Origin: Riptortus pedestris | Taxonomy: Eukaryota > Arthropoda > Insecta > Hemiptera > Alydidae | DNA length: 64,000 nt | Direction of reading: 5' to 3' | NCBI GenBank assembly: GCA_019009955.1 | Contig: CM032230.1 | Location: forward strand, 103,912,501-103,976,500 | Shown here: piece after piece, positions 46,338 through 56,744 of the stretch | Numbering within the stretch: the first letter of the stretch is position 1 | Layout of the letters: every line of letters starts with the position of its first letter | The notes under the pieces: generated by a model | Seen by the model: the letters and a program-made list of their open reading frames with translations, nothing else | The model's database searches: none | What the model was told of the DNA's origin: nothing | Made by a program: the position numbers and the translations under genes

Positions 46338-46504
46338 TTTATTTTTAGCTGGAGGCGAGGATGATGACTCAGGTTAATCCGACACACTTTTTTGTGGCTC
46401 CCCACAATTTATAACCACTTAGCGCTTTCGGGAATTAAACTCCCTTCCTCAGAACTACAAACAACAAAGCTCCATAATTAAGGAGTCTAAAAACTATTTT
46501 TCTT
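46338..46504 (-). mobile_element. Element P, one end module
   Basis: TTTATTTTTAGCTGGAGGCG, then GGTTAATCCGACACAC and GTGGCTCCCCACAATTT, then the hammerhead-like motif on the minus strand (46420-46452: TTAGCGCTTTCGGGAA on plus). Ends GGAGTCTAAAAACTATTTT, then H sequence. The rest of the element is missing. Confidence 0.6.
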
Positions 46505-46510
46505 TTGTGC

Positions 46511-47057
46511 TCAAACGTCCGTCAATTCTACCCAGGAAATGACGAAAATGAGGTTATATATTTATATATATGTGCGTGTGTGTGTGTGTGTGTGTCTGTT
46601 AACGCTTTAGCAATCGCAAATTTTATTGTATCAATACCAAACTCGATATTTGATCGTTTTATGTAAAAAGAAAAATCAAGTTTTGTTAATGGCACAAATC
46701 AAACCAGTGGGAGGGAGGGATTTAGAGGGGGGAAATACGAAATATCTTCGTTACTATGCGTCGGATCGAAAATTTGTATAAAGTAAATTTTATTTTAAAT
46801 GTAATGTTCTATAAATGTAGTTACATACGTTTTTTCATTATTTTTTATATTAACCTTGATATTAACATTTTTTTTGTTTTCGGCTTCCAGTAAACCCCCA
46901 CTCATGCTATATTAACAATACGCTTTTATATCATGAAGCACATAATTTCAAGTTTAAATACCAAATATTGTTCTTATTGAACTTTTACGATTTGAGATAA
47001 ATACAAATACGTGAGTCACGTGCGAAGTTAACGCAGCTCCTGTGCTATAGAATTTTT
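46511..47057 (+). mobile_element. Family H, long subtype, 5' tip missing
   Basis: Starts at CAAACGTCCGTCAATTC, core (TA)n(GT)n at 46555-46595, ends in a degraded 3' terminus (AACGCAGCTCCTGTGC). The next H copy begins at the very next base after its T run. Confidence 0.78.
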
Positions 47058-47125
47058 AGCAGATTTCCCTTAAGAAACATCAGCTATTGAGGTCGTACTC
47101 ATGACGTGATTTTCGAAAATGTTTA
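47058..47125 (+). mobile_element. Family H 5' end in tandem junction
   Basis: AGCAGATTTCCCTTAAGAAA follows the 3' end of the previous copy directly, a head-to-tail junction. Only 68 bp remain (to ATTTTCGAAAATGTTT). Confidence 0.75.
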
Positions 47126-47823
47126 TAATGAATGAACTTTATGTTTAAAGGTTGAGTAAGAGTCGTTAATCATATATTTGACACAAAGTGCTGCCGATTT
47201 GTGTTTTTCGTTAGACTATGCATAGTTGTCATTAAAATATTTTAATTATGTCCGATATTTGATTAAACAACTCTAGAGATCTACAAATAATTCTATTAGG
47301 AGAAGGAGAGAGAGTAGATCTGTGATTGGGAGTAAAGGGATTAAGCCCAGTCGCCGGTATTTGCTTAGCATTAACATGTATTCAGGGCGGGAGTTGTCTC
47401 TACATGCTGCAGATTATGCGAGTTATGCATGTAAACCACGCAGCCTCTTCCTCCTTACCAATACAAACCCTTAAGGCCCTCTTGTTGTTCAGCAAGAGAG
47501 GTTTATTTGCTCGAGTCAGCCTCAACCACGTATTGGAAACGTTGTACTTATTTAAAGTACCGTCTCCTTCGGAATGTAAACAGAAGGGCAATTGGCCCCA
47601 CAAATTGCCGGCACGACTTCCAAGAGCGCTTTTACCGGCTGGCTTCGTCAACTAATGGTTCAGTATCTCGGTCTTCTTTTTAAGGCGGTGACTTCAAATT
47701 CTTATCAGCCAAAGATAAAACTCCATTCAATTTCTGGACGCGTCCGTCAAATATATTATTTAAAATTGCTACATGTATTTGTTACTTTCTTGACACAACC
47801 AAAGTTCTTTCTGCGTGTTTTTC
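47126..47823. other. Unassigned, with low-repeat island
   Basis: 47320-47730 is GC-balanced, single-copy-looking and rich in short words (ATTATGCGAGTTATGCATG, TTAGCATTAACATG). Plus frames of 109 and 87 codons overlap an 83-codon minus frame, none with a known domain. Candidate conserved non-coding element or exon. Confidence 0.3.
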
Positions 47824-47907
47824 GGAGATTTCTCTTAGGGGAAATCAGCTATTGAGGTCGTACTCATGACGTGACTTTTGAATAATTTCCTCAAATGGTC
47901 CGTTCAA

Positions 47908-47963
<56 letters not shown>

Positions 47964-47976
47964 CTGTTATATCCCT
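47824..47976 (+). mobile_element. Family H 5' half
   Basis: From a changed palindrome (AGATTTCTCTTAGGGGAAAT) through a shortened left arm to a (TA)n core (47910-47959) and TTTGTCTGTTA, where it stops 20 bp before the next copy. Confidence 0.78.
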
Positions 47977-47995
47977 CGTGTGTTTCTATCTATCT

Positions 47996-48283
47996 AGCAG
48001 ATTTTTCCTTAAGGGAAATCAGACTATTGAGGTTGTACTCATGACGGAATTTTCGAAATTTTTCTTCATAATGGTCCATCGTTACCTAGTTAGACGACGA
48101 AAATGAGGTCCGTTTTCAAAACTATTATATATATAACGTTAACGAAAGTGTCACTTTCTTTTACATAAAACGACTAAATATCGAGTTCGGTAACGATTAA
48201 ACAAAAATTGCGACTGCTAGAGCGGTAACAGACAAATATATAGATAGATAGATAGATTGAAATATATATATATATATATACTT

Positions 48284-48317
<34 letters not shown>

Positions 48318-48823
48318 CTATCTATCTATCTTCTATATATCTATCTTTATATCTATCTATATATTTTGTCTGTTACCGCTCTAGCAGTCGCAATTTTTTG
48401 TTTGATCGTTACCAAATAACCGATATTTAGTCGTTTTATGTAAAAAGAAAGATCACGTTCGTTAACGGCTGAAATCGGACCAGTGGGAAGGGGGGGGGGT
48501 GTTTAGAGGAGAGGATTTCGAAAAAATTCCAAATATCTACCGTTACTATACGGCGGATCGGAAAAATTGTACAGAATCAATCTTATTGCAAATTAAATTT
48601 ACTATAAATATTGTGTATATGCATTTATTCTCTATCTTGAATATTAACCGGGATATTTGCATTTTTATTATTTCTGGGCGGTTAACGAACAGGTGACTTT
48701 CAGCGCCAAAAGGGCCTAGTTCGTCCGTTTTCTTAACTGCTCGACTCTCGTGAAATTTCTCTATTGTAAAACTACACGTGGGAAATCTGCTTGTTTACGA
48801 TAAGCCCCTACGTGACGGACTTT
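47996..48823 (+). mobile_element. Family H with an inverted duplication in its centre
   Basis: 5' end 47996-48130, then a block on the minus strand (48137-48240), a (TA)n/(GATA)n palindromic core (48238-48364), then the same block on the plus strand (48365-48470) and a normal 3' part ending CCCCTACGTGACGGAC. Scattered single-base insertions are more frequent than in neighbours. Confidence 0.82.
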
Positions 48824-48849
48824 TTTGTTATATGACCATTTATGCTCAA

Positions 48850-48966
48850 CTTAAAAAAAAAATAGTTTTAGACTCCTTATTTATATAGATTTATTGTTTA
48901 TAGCTCTGGTGGAGGGAATGTAATTTCCGAAAGAGGTTGGCGTTTGTAAAAATAAATTGTGTGGAG
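48850..48966 (+). mobile_element. Element P end module, diverged
   Basis: AATAGTTTTAGACTCCTTAT, TATAGCTCTGGTGGAGGG, AATTTCCGAAAGAGG and ATTGTGTGGAGC follow the right module of element P. The hammerhead-like core is broken (CTGGTGGAGG in place of CTGAGGA). Confidence 0.5.
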
Positions 48967-49245
48967 CAGTGGCGGCTCGTAGCTAAAATTAGTGGTGGTG
49001 CTGCTCCAGAAAATATTAGACCTGTGTTTTAAAATTGTGTAAAAAAGAAACGAACATGTATAAAAAGAAAATTTATTCAGAAACTAGATACAATCCTAAA
49101 AGAACAAAAATCAAACAGTTTTTACTGACTTTAACTTAAATTGTTACAGTACAAGCTTAATTTCTATTCAGTCGGCACTGCGGGAACGACAGTGCTCTCT
49201 CTCTCTCTCTCCCCTTGCAGCCTCGCGTGGAGCTTCCTGTGTGCG
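48967..49245 (+). mobile_element. Possible hAT terminus
   Basis: CAGTGGCGGCTCGTAGC is close to a common hAT terminal repeat style. GGTGGTGCTGCTCC follows. No second terminus or 8-bp duplication found, and element P ends at the same base. A short (CT)n at 49199-49213 precedes the next H end. Confidence 0.3.
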
Positions 49246-49249
49246 TTAC

Positions 49250-49433
49250 TACACGTGGGAAATCTGCTTAGTCTACTCAGGCCCTGCGTGACGGAATTTT
49301 TTTTAATTCGCTGTAATCGGACCAGGAATACTGGGGGGCGTGTAGAGGGGATAATTCGAAAATATCCAAAGTATCTCTGAAACTGTGTGTCGGCTCGTGA
49401 AAACTTAAAGAACCAATTTTGTTAAACTATTCA
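49250..49433 (+). mobile_element. Family H 3' end followed by variant C piece
   Basis: ACGTGGGAAATCTGCTTAGT to GCCCTGCGTGACGG (to 49291), then without a break TTCGCTGTAATCGGACCAGG and AAAGTATCTCTGAAACTG of variant C. Confidence 0.65.
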
Positions 49434-49538
49434 GGTCGTACTCATGGCGCGATTTTAGAAACATTTCTTCAAATTGATCCTTATTTCTTCAAATGTCCAT
49501 CCTTCCTAAACAGGAGGTGACGAAAATGAAGTCCGTTC

Positions 49539-49594
<56 letters not shown>

Positions 49595-50406
49595 GTTAAT
49601 GCTCTAGCGGATTGATCGTTACCAAACTCGATATTTAATCGTTTTATGTAAAAAGAAGGATACGAACATGATATGGTCGTTAATGGCTGAAATCGGACCA
49701 TTGGGGGATTTAGAATCGGTTTAGAGGGTGAGATTTTCGAGATATCTTCATTACTTTAAGTCGGATCGAAAAATTGTATAGAATCAATCGTATTGAAAAG
49801 GAAATTTACTATAAATGTTATTATGTACATTTATTCTATATCTTGAATATTAACCGAGATATTTGCATTTTTCAGTTTTCAGCCTTCAGCAAACCCTACT
49901 CATGTCATGTTAATAATAACCTGTTATATCATGAACCACTTCATTCCAAATTTTAAATACCAAATATTGTTTTTATTGACTTTCTACTTTGTGAGATGCA
50001 AATACTTTCTGTTTATCCCCTTCCCTCCCTTAAGTACTTAAATTTGAGTAATTGAGGTAAAAATTATTCTGATTCATTATAAATTACAGCGCTAGATATA
50101 GTAAATAGTTTCCAATAAAATTAATATTCAGATATATTTCAGAAATGGTTTTTCTTTCCGGTGAAGAATATTTCTATCTATCTTTTTGGCTCTGTGCTGT
50201 TGGCAGACCTGTTTGATTACAGTTCAGACGCTTTCCTTAAGGTGGTTATTAGAATTGACTGAAAGATTTCTCATTATCGTATGTTTTTAAACACTTAATA
50301 TTCACAGTGGGGTTAAGTGTTACACGTGTGTAGATGTATCTATTGTAAAACTTCATGTGGGAAATACTCTTAGGCTCAGTTTAAGTAGGCCTGGCGTGAC
50401 GGATTT
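49434..50406 (+). mobile_element. Family H, long subtype, 5' tip missing
   Basis: Starts CAGGTCGTACTCATGGCGCG, has a local repeat of TTTCTTCAAATTGATCC and TTTCTTCAAATGTCC, a (TA)n core (49544-49590), a deletion after CTCTAGCGG, long-subtype middle, and a 3' end disrupted by insertions (GGCCTGGCGTGACGG). Confidence 0.8.
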
Positions 50407-50428
50407 TCCGTCTGTATATATATATATA

Positions 50429-51170
50429 CAGTCGACTCTCGCTATCACGAAATTCCACGGGACTGCCATTTTTGTTCGTGTTATGTATAGTTCGTCTTAG
50501 GCATAGTTCGAGTTATAGATGTGAACTAAATAAAAATTCGTGTTACAGAGGACGAAGATCTTCTACAAATATACATAATCTTAATATTTTACGAGTATTT
50601 AAATGAATTAAAATATGTGTATATACATAATTAAAAAAAAATGGTAAAACACAGAAAACAGAAAATATAATATTAATTCAACTGATTAATAAGTCCTTAA
50701 TCTTCCTTTGCTTAAAACTGAAAAACATTGTCAAACATAATGTTGATTAAAATAAAAAAAACTTTGCTGTATCCCTTACAGCTTCAAAATTAAACATTTA
50801 ACTTGGCACAGTATAATAAAAAACACCCGAGACGAGACTGCAAACAGACTAAAGGCTCTTGTCCCCGGTTTTGACTCACCGACAGGTTGCAATCTGAACG
50901 CCAGAATTTCGTGTTAAACAAATCCATTCTGAGAACATCGTGATATAGAGGTAATGCGCTAATCAAATTCGTCTTATCTACTGAACTTCGAGTTACAGAG
51001 GTAATTTTTGTCTCTCTTCGTGTAATAGAGGTAAAATATAACCGGAAAATTAGTTCGTGTTACGTATGGTAATTTCTTCGTGTTAGACAGGTTTTTCCAA
51101 GGGGACTACAAATAATTCGTGATATCGAGGATTTCGTGTTATCGAGGTTCGTGTTAGCGAGAGTCGACTA
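50429..51170. mobile_element. pogo/Tigger-like element, 742 bp, non-autonomous
   Basis: Inverted ends CAGTCGACTCTCGCTATCAC and, at the right, TTCGTGTTAGCGAGAGTCGA, set in TA-rich sequence consistent with a TA duplication. The end type is that of pogo/Tigger DNA transposons. Inside both flanks are many copies of the motif TTCGTGTTA(n)AGAGG, at least nine in all, like repeated transposase-binding sites. No transposase frame. Confidence 0.78.
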
Positions 51171-51632
51171 TATATATATATATATATATATTTGTCTGTT
51201 AACGCTCTAGCGGTCGCAATTTTTGTTTGATCGTTACCAAACTCGATATTTAAACGTTTTATGCAAAAAGACCGATCAAGGTCGTTAATGGCTGAAATCG
51301 GACCAGTGGAAGGGGGGTTTAGAGGGGGGATTTCGAAAATTTGAAATATCTCCGGTACCATACGTCGGATCAAAAATTTGTATAGAATCAATCTTATTTT
51401 AAATTAAATTTACTATAAATATTGTTCTATACATTTATTCTCTATCTCGAATACTAACCGAGATATTTGCATTTTTGTTAATTATGGGCCGATAACGGAT
51501 GACTGAATTTCCCGCCAAAAGCTAGTTCGGCCATTTGCCGTAACTGTTCGGCTCTCGTATGGAGATTTCTCTATTGTATAAGTTCACGTGGGAAATCTGC
51601 TTAGTTTACGCAGCCCCTGCGTGACGGACTTT
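51171..51632 (+). mobile_element. Family H, short subtype, 3' half
   Basis: Begins in (TA)n immediately after the pogo-like element and runs to a perfect 3' end (GCAGCCCCTGCGTGACGGAC). The matching 5' half is not on the other side of the pogo-like element, which implies a deletion there. Confidence 0.88.
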
Positions 51633-52227
51633 CCAGTATTGTGACTTCTGAATTTGTTGTAGATTTTCCATTCGTGTAATTTTTGTGGTAATTGACGCCA
51701 CGAGCGACTAATATCGAGTGATTGTGGTTACACATAAGGGTAACCAATTGAGCTCATGGGACTGTGTCGAGTACATGGAAGGCAGGAATGGGGGTGAAGT
51801 CACCATAAATAATCTTTTATAAATTCATGAGAAGGGGGTTGAATGGGGGAGGAAGGGGTTAAGTGAATATTTGTCACGAGAACTGCCACTTCACCAGCTA
51901 TAACAGCCCCGCCATTAAGAGGAACACACTCCGCCTATACTTAACTTATACTTATCGTCAACGAGCATCTCGGCTCAACGACACACCAACCGCTGGGCCT
52001 AATGGGTTTCAGCCGCTTGTTACCTCAGTCATGGCTATACCCTTTAATCATTTACCAGATCAAAATTGAATATTACTAGATTGTTACAAAAGTCTCTTTA
52101 TACGTATATATATGTTTTTATAGAATGAATGTTCGACCCCGCAGCGTACGAGAACACGCCATCTTCGCATGTTGCTTTCTACCCTCCATTTAAAAGCCCA
52201 GTTTACACTTCTGATAAACTGTAGAAA
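51633..52227. other. Unassigned, low-repeat
   Basis: GC-balanced single-copy-looking DNA at about 51690-52060 (GACGCCACGAGCGACTAATA, AACCGCTGGGCCTAATGG). A 68-codon frame lacks known features. Confidence 0.35.
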
Positions 52228-53457
52228 GAGTATCAAGTATCCTTTTTATTTTCAGCTGGTGTTGGGGGTGATGAATCAGGTTAATCAGAAACACTTTTGT
52301 GGATCCTCACAAATTATTTTTACTAACTCTTAGCGCTTTCGGGAAATACATTCCCATCCTCAGAGGTGAAAACAATAAAGCACCATAAATAAGGATTCTA
52401 AAAAAATTGACATAATTGGTCATATTAAAAAACCACCAACTCATCCCTCGGCCTTACTGCATCGGCTGAGTTCAGCCTAGTACCATCGCTATAGGCACCG
52501 TAGGAGCCTAGTACCACGGTAAATTCTGTTCTTTTGTTATTAGCAGATTTCCCCTAAGGGAAATCAGCTATTGAGGTTGTACTCATGACGGAATTTTCGA
52601 GATTTTTCTTCAAATGTTCAACGATCCTACCTAGTAGATGACGAAAATGAGGTCCGTTCAAAACTGTATATATATATATGTCTGTTACCGCTCTAGCGGT
52701 CGCAATTTTTGTTTGATCGTTACAAAATTCGATATTTAGTTGTTTTATATAAAAAAAAAAAAGATCATGTTCGTTAACGGCTGAAATCGGACCAGTGGGA
52801 GGGGGGGAGTTTAGAGGGGAGGATTTTCGAAAATTGGAAATATCTCCGTTACTATACGTCGTATCGAAAAAGATTACAGAATCAATCTTATTGCAAATTA
52901 AAGTTACTATAAATATTGTTCTATAGATTTATTCTGTATCTTGAATATTAACTGAGATATTTGCATTTGTATTCTTCGTGTGATCGGCAGCAGTCTATGT
53001 TCGGACTTTCCGCCGTGAGCTCTGGCGGCCGTTTTCGTAACTATTCGTCCCTCGTGAATAGGTTTAGAGGTTTCTTACTACAACAGTTGTTATTAGTCAG
53101 ATTTCTCTATTGTAAAACTTCACCTGGGAAATCTGCTTAGTTTACGCAGTCCCTGCGTGACGGAATTTTTTAATATTTAGGTAGTAAGTAAGCCATTCTT
53201 AATTTATTATATTTTAATTATAAATATGTTGTTATAAATATATGTCATTGTTGGGAATTTTATAGATTTATTGAGTCTTTTTAATATGACCAATTATGTA
53301 TATTTTTAAAAAAATAGTTTTAGACTCCTTATTCATGGTACTCCTTATTGTTTGTAGCTCTGAGGATGGGAATGTAATTCCCGAAAGTGCTAAGCGTATG
53401 TAAAAATAAATTGTGGGGAGCCAGATAAGTGTTTCTGATTAACATGAGTATCAAGTA
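52228..53457. mobile_element. Element P2: inverted end modules, 12-bp target duplication
   Basis: GAGTATCAAGTA is present at 52228-52239 and 53446-53457. Between them, the left module (52240-52440) and the right module (53290-53445) are inverted copies of each other over about 170 bp, each with a hammerhead-like motif (minus at 52330-52362, plus at 53360-53396). Without the H copy inside (52542-53167), the element is about 580 bp, close to the 585 bp of P1. Middle sequence (GCATCGGCTGAGTTCAGCCT) is shared with P1. Confidence 0.65.
52542..53167 (+). mobile_element. Family H, short subtype, inside element P2
   Basis: Complete, about 626 bp, perfect 3' hairpin and a near-perfect palindrome (ATTTCCCCTAAGGGAAAT), very short (TA)n (52668-52679). 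It interrupts P2 between TTGTTATT and TAATATTTAG. Confidence 0.9.
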
Positions 53458-53528
53458 GTTGTCAGGAATATGGGAGTGTTCTGTGAACTCTGTTAAACTG
53501 ACGTTACATACTTTTCGAAGCTGTTTAT

Positions 53529-53905
53529 AGATTTCCCTGACGGGAAATGTGAAAAGAAAGAACAGGTTTGTTAACAGCTGAAATCGGACTGGGGTGGGGG
53601 TTTAGAGGGGAGGAATTTCGAAAATCCGAAATATCTTCGTTATTATACTTTGGATCGAAAACATGTATAGAATCAATGTTATTGCAAATGTAATTCTCTA
53701 TAAGTGTTGTTATATACATATTTTCTCTATCATAGATATCACCGGCGATATTTGGATTTTTTAGTTTTCAGCCTTCAGTAAACCACCACTCCTACTCGTG
53801 TCATATTAACAATAACTTGTTATATTATGAACCACTTTATTCTATGTCTAAATACCAAATATTGTTTTCAAGAGGCCTTTATTATTTGAGATACGTGGAA
53901 ATTCG
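53529..53905 (+). mobile_element. Family H, long subtype, internally deleted
   Basis: The palindrome AGATTTCCCTGACGGGAAAT is joined to GTGAAAAGAAAGAACAGG, skipping the (TA)n core and its left flank. The long-subtype middle follows. The 3' end is lost near 53905. Confidence 0.7.
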
Positions 53906-53939
53906 TCACCAATTAAGATATGACGTTCTTGTTTCGAAG

Positions 53940-54248
53940 ATGTTTACTTGGTCTGTACCATACTCGAAATTTATCTGTCTCAGTCAACACTGAAGATCAT
54001 ATTTTATAATGGCCGAAGCCCGACCATGATTAGTGGTGGTATAGAAGGGGGGGGGGGCTCGAAAGTTCAAAATACTGTCGTTATTATAAATGGGATCGTA
54101 AAATGTTATAGGACCATTGCTGTTAAACTACCGTGGCTCTACAATTGTTGAGCTATTCATTTTTTCATAACTCAAGCATTTAGTGAGTTATTATACAAGC
54201 AGTTTGGAAATCTGCTTAGTTTACGCAGCCCCTGAGTTACTGACCTTC
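53940..54248 (+). mobile_element. Family H variant C
   Basis: GTCTCAGTCAACACTGAAG, AATGGCCGAAGCCCGACCA, poly-G at about 54047-54056, CTGTCGTTATTATAAATGGG, then a 3' end TTGGAAATCTGCTTAGTTTA and GCAGCCCCTGAGTTACTGAC. Confidence 0.65.
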
Positions 54249-54344
54249 TAGTTCTTTTATGAACAGAATAGACGTTTTACTCCACACGTTTATTAAGACT
54301 AAGTTCACTTTCAGAGTGCTAAATAAATCTAAGTGTATTTATCC

Positions 54345-54370
54345 ATTGGTCGAGCGGGTTAAGGCATGTA
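54345..54370 (+). other. tRNA-like A-box head
   Basis: GGTCGAGCGGGTTAAGGCAT resembles the first part of a tRNA or tRNA-derived SINE. No B box follows; an H copy begins at 54395. A cut SINE is likelier than a tRNA gene. Confidence 0.3.
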
Positions 54371-54394
54371 CACCAACCTACTTCAGTCAGTTTT

Positions 54395-54980
54395 AGCAGA
54401 TTTCCCTTAAGGGAAATCAGCTATTGAGGTCGTACTCATGACGCGAGTTTTGAAAAATGTCCTCAAATGCTCATCGATCCTACCCAGGAAAATGAGGCCC
54501 GTTCAAAATTATATATATATGTCTGTAACGCTCTAGTGGTCGCAATTTTTGTTTGATCGTTACGAAACTCGATATTTAACCGTTTTATGTAAAAAGACAG
54601 ATCAAGTTCGTTAATGGCTGAAATCGGGGGGAATTTTCGAAAATTCATAATATTTTCATTATTATGCATCGGATCGAAAAATTGTATAGAATCAATCTTA
54701 TTGCAAATTAACTTTACTATAAATATTGCTCTATACATTTATTGTGTATCTTGAATATTAACCGAGATATTTGCATTTGTATTGTGTGTGGTCGGCAGGA
54801 GTCGGCTATGTTGGGGACTATCCGCCGAGAGCTAGTGCAGCCGTTTCAGTAACTATTCGTCCCTCGTGAATAGATCTAGAGATATCTTCCCACTACTGTT
54901 ATTATTAGGCAGATTTCTCTATTGTAAAACTTCACGTGGGAAATCTGCTTAGTTTACGCAGCCCCTGCATGACGGACTTT
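54395..54980 (+). mobile_element. Family H, short subtype, complete
   Basis: About 586 bp with a perfect palindrome, a very short (TA)n (54509-54520), a deletion of the G-rich block, and 3' end GCAGCCCCTGCATGACGGAC. Confidence 0.9.
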
Positions 54981-55180
54981 TTATAAATGTTATTTCCTAC
55001 AACTGTTGATCTATTTACAAATGTTTTAAATTGTTTATTTCAGCTCTCAGTAAACCCCCACTAAATAAACAAAATATTTCCGTTTCTATGGGTATCAAAA
55101 AGTGTTACGCAGTCAATCTTGGTGAAAATGTAACTTTCGCTAATTGTTTCTCTTTACATTTATTTTTTTTAAGTCATTCC
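54981..55180 (+). mobile_element. Diverged H-like piece
   Basis: ATTTCAGCTCTCAGTAAACC and CAGTCAATCTTGGTGAAAAT echo internal H blocks out of their usual order. Low certainty. Confidence 0.3.
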
Positions 55181-55198
55181 CATGTAAGCAGTATAAAT

Positions 55199-55321
55199 TT
55201 ATTTAGCGACGGATTCACTAAATAAAATCCTGAGTCCCATCCATGTTAGAATAGGGTGGCAGACTGTAGATAGCCCGTCCAGATTAGCCTCAGTAGCGCA
55301 ATGGATGTTAATAAATAACAA
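55199..55321 (+). mobile_element. SINE family S, 3' part
   Basis: TTTATTTAGCGACGGATTCA, TAGAATAGGGTGGCAGACTG, AGCCCGTCCAGATTAGCC and a (AAC)n tail. The head is missing. Confidence 0.65.
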
Positions 55322-55652
55322 CAACAATATAGATTTTATTTCTGGAATGTTTACCGATTTTTTTTTTCGTTGACTGCCTTCATTTGAATTCATATTCTAC
55401 TGTAACGGCAACTCACCCACTTCAACTTAACCTTCCCCAACAACTGTGAAGCCAGGGGAAGGTTACAAGCCAAGGCTGGCTACCGGCAACAGTGTTGCCC
55501 CACAGATGACAATTTAAAACTAAACTAATTAATGTGATTATTAAGTGGATACACTGCGAGTAACCTGAAAGTTACCTTTTAGTTAGTGTGTGCATTCGAC
55601 CTGTGGTGTGTGCACGTGTCTACTGCTAACGAACAGAATTAACAGAGTTTTT
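55322..55652. other. Unassigned, one clear hairpin
   Basis: AACCTTCCCC (55429-55438) and GGGGAAGGTT (55455-55464) are exact complements with a 16-base loop. Other sequence is single-copy-looking. Confidence 0.4.
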
Positions 55653-55770
55653 AGCAGATTTCCCGTAAGGGAAATCAGCTATTGAGGTCGTACTCATGAT
55701 GCGATCTTCGGAAATTTTTTTCAAATGTCCATCGATCCTACCCAGGAGATGACGAAAATGAGGTCCGTTC

Positions 55771-55828
<58 letters not shown>

Positions 55829-56632
55829 TTGTCTGTTAACACTCTAGCGGTTTTTATTTTAATTTAATCGTCACCAAACTCGGTATTTAATCGTTTTAGG
55901 TAAAAAGGAAGATCAAGTTCGTTAACGGCTGAAATTGGATCAGTGGGAAGGGGGGTTTAGAGGGGGGATTTTCGTAATATCTCCGTTACTATACGTCGGA
56001 TCGAAAAATTGTATAGAATCAATCTTATTGAAAATTAAATGTACTATAAATATGTTTATATACATGTATTCTCTATCTTGAATATTAGCCGAGATATTTG
56101 CATTTTTCAGTTTTCAGCCATCAGCAAACCGCCACTTCTACACATGTTACATAAACAATACTCTGCTACATAATAAATCACATTATTCGAAGTTTAAATA
56201 CCAAAAATTGTATTCAAGAGACCTTTATTATACGAGATAGATGCAAATATGTCCCGGGGCCCGCCCCTCCCCCCCCCCCCGTCTTAAGGTTTTGGACTAC
56301 TAAAATTTGATTGAATGAGATAACAATTATTCTGACTCATTATTAATTACAGTACTAGATATAGTAAATAGTTCTCAATAAAATTAATATGTTATATTCT
56401 GATATATTTCAGTAATTGTTTTTCTTTCCGGTGTGAAGCGGGCAGACCCGTTTGTTTACATTTCTAACCTAACGCTTCCTGTCGGCAGGTTATTAAAATT
56501 GGATGAAACATTTCTTATTTCCGTTTGTATTTATTCACGGTGGTGTTTTGTTACCAGTACTTAGATTTATCTATTAGTAAACAATACGAGGGAAATCTGC
56601 TTAGTTTACGCAGCCCCTGCGTGACGGACTTT
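55653..56632 (+). mobile_element. Family H, long subtype, complete, 980 bp
   Basis: Longest uninterrupted copy. Palindrome with one change (TTTCCCGTAAGGGAAA), (TA)n core 55774-55826, poly-C at about 56265-56280, and blocks GTACTAGATATAGTAAATAG and GTTTTTCTTTCCGGTGTG, also seen at 13.4 and 50.1 kb. Perfect 3' end. A good reference for the long subtype. Confidence 0.92.
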
Positions 56633-56744
56633 TATTTGATTTTTTATCGTTTTTTATTGAAGTGTTTTTATGTTTATTATTTATTTTATCATTATTTTAC
56701 AATATAGTGCATTATTTTAATTTTGGAGCGGTTGTTATTATTTT

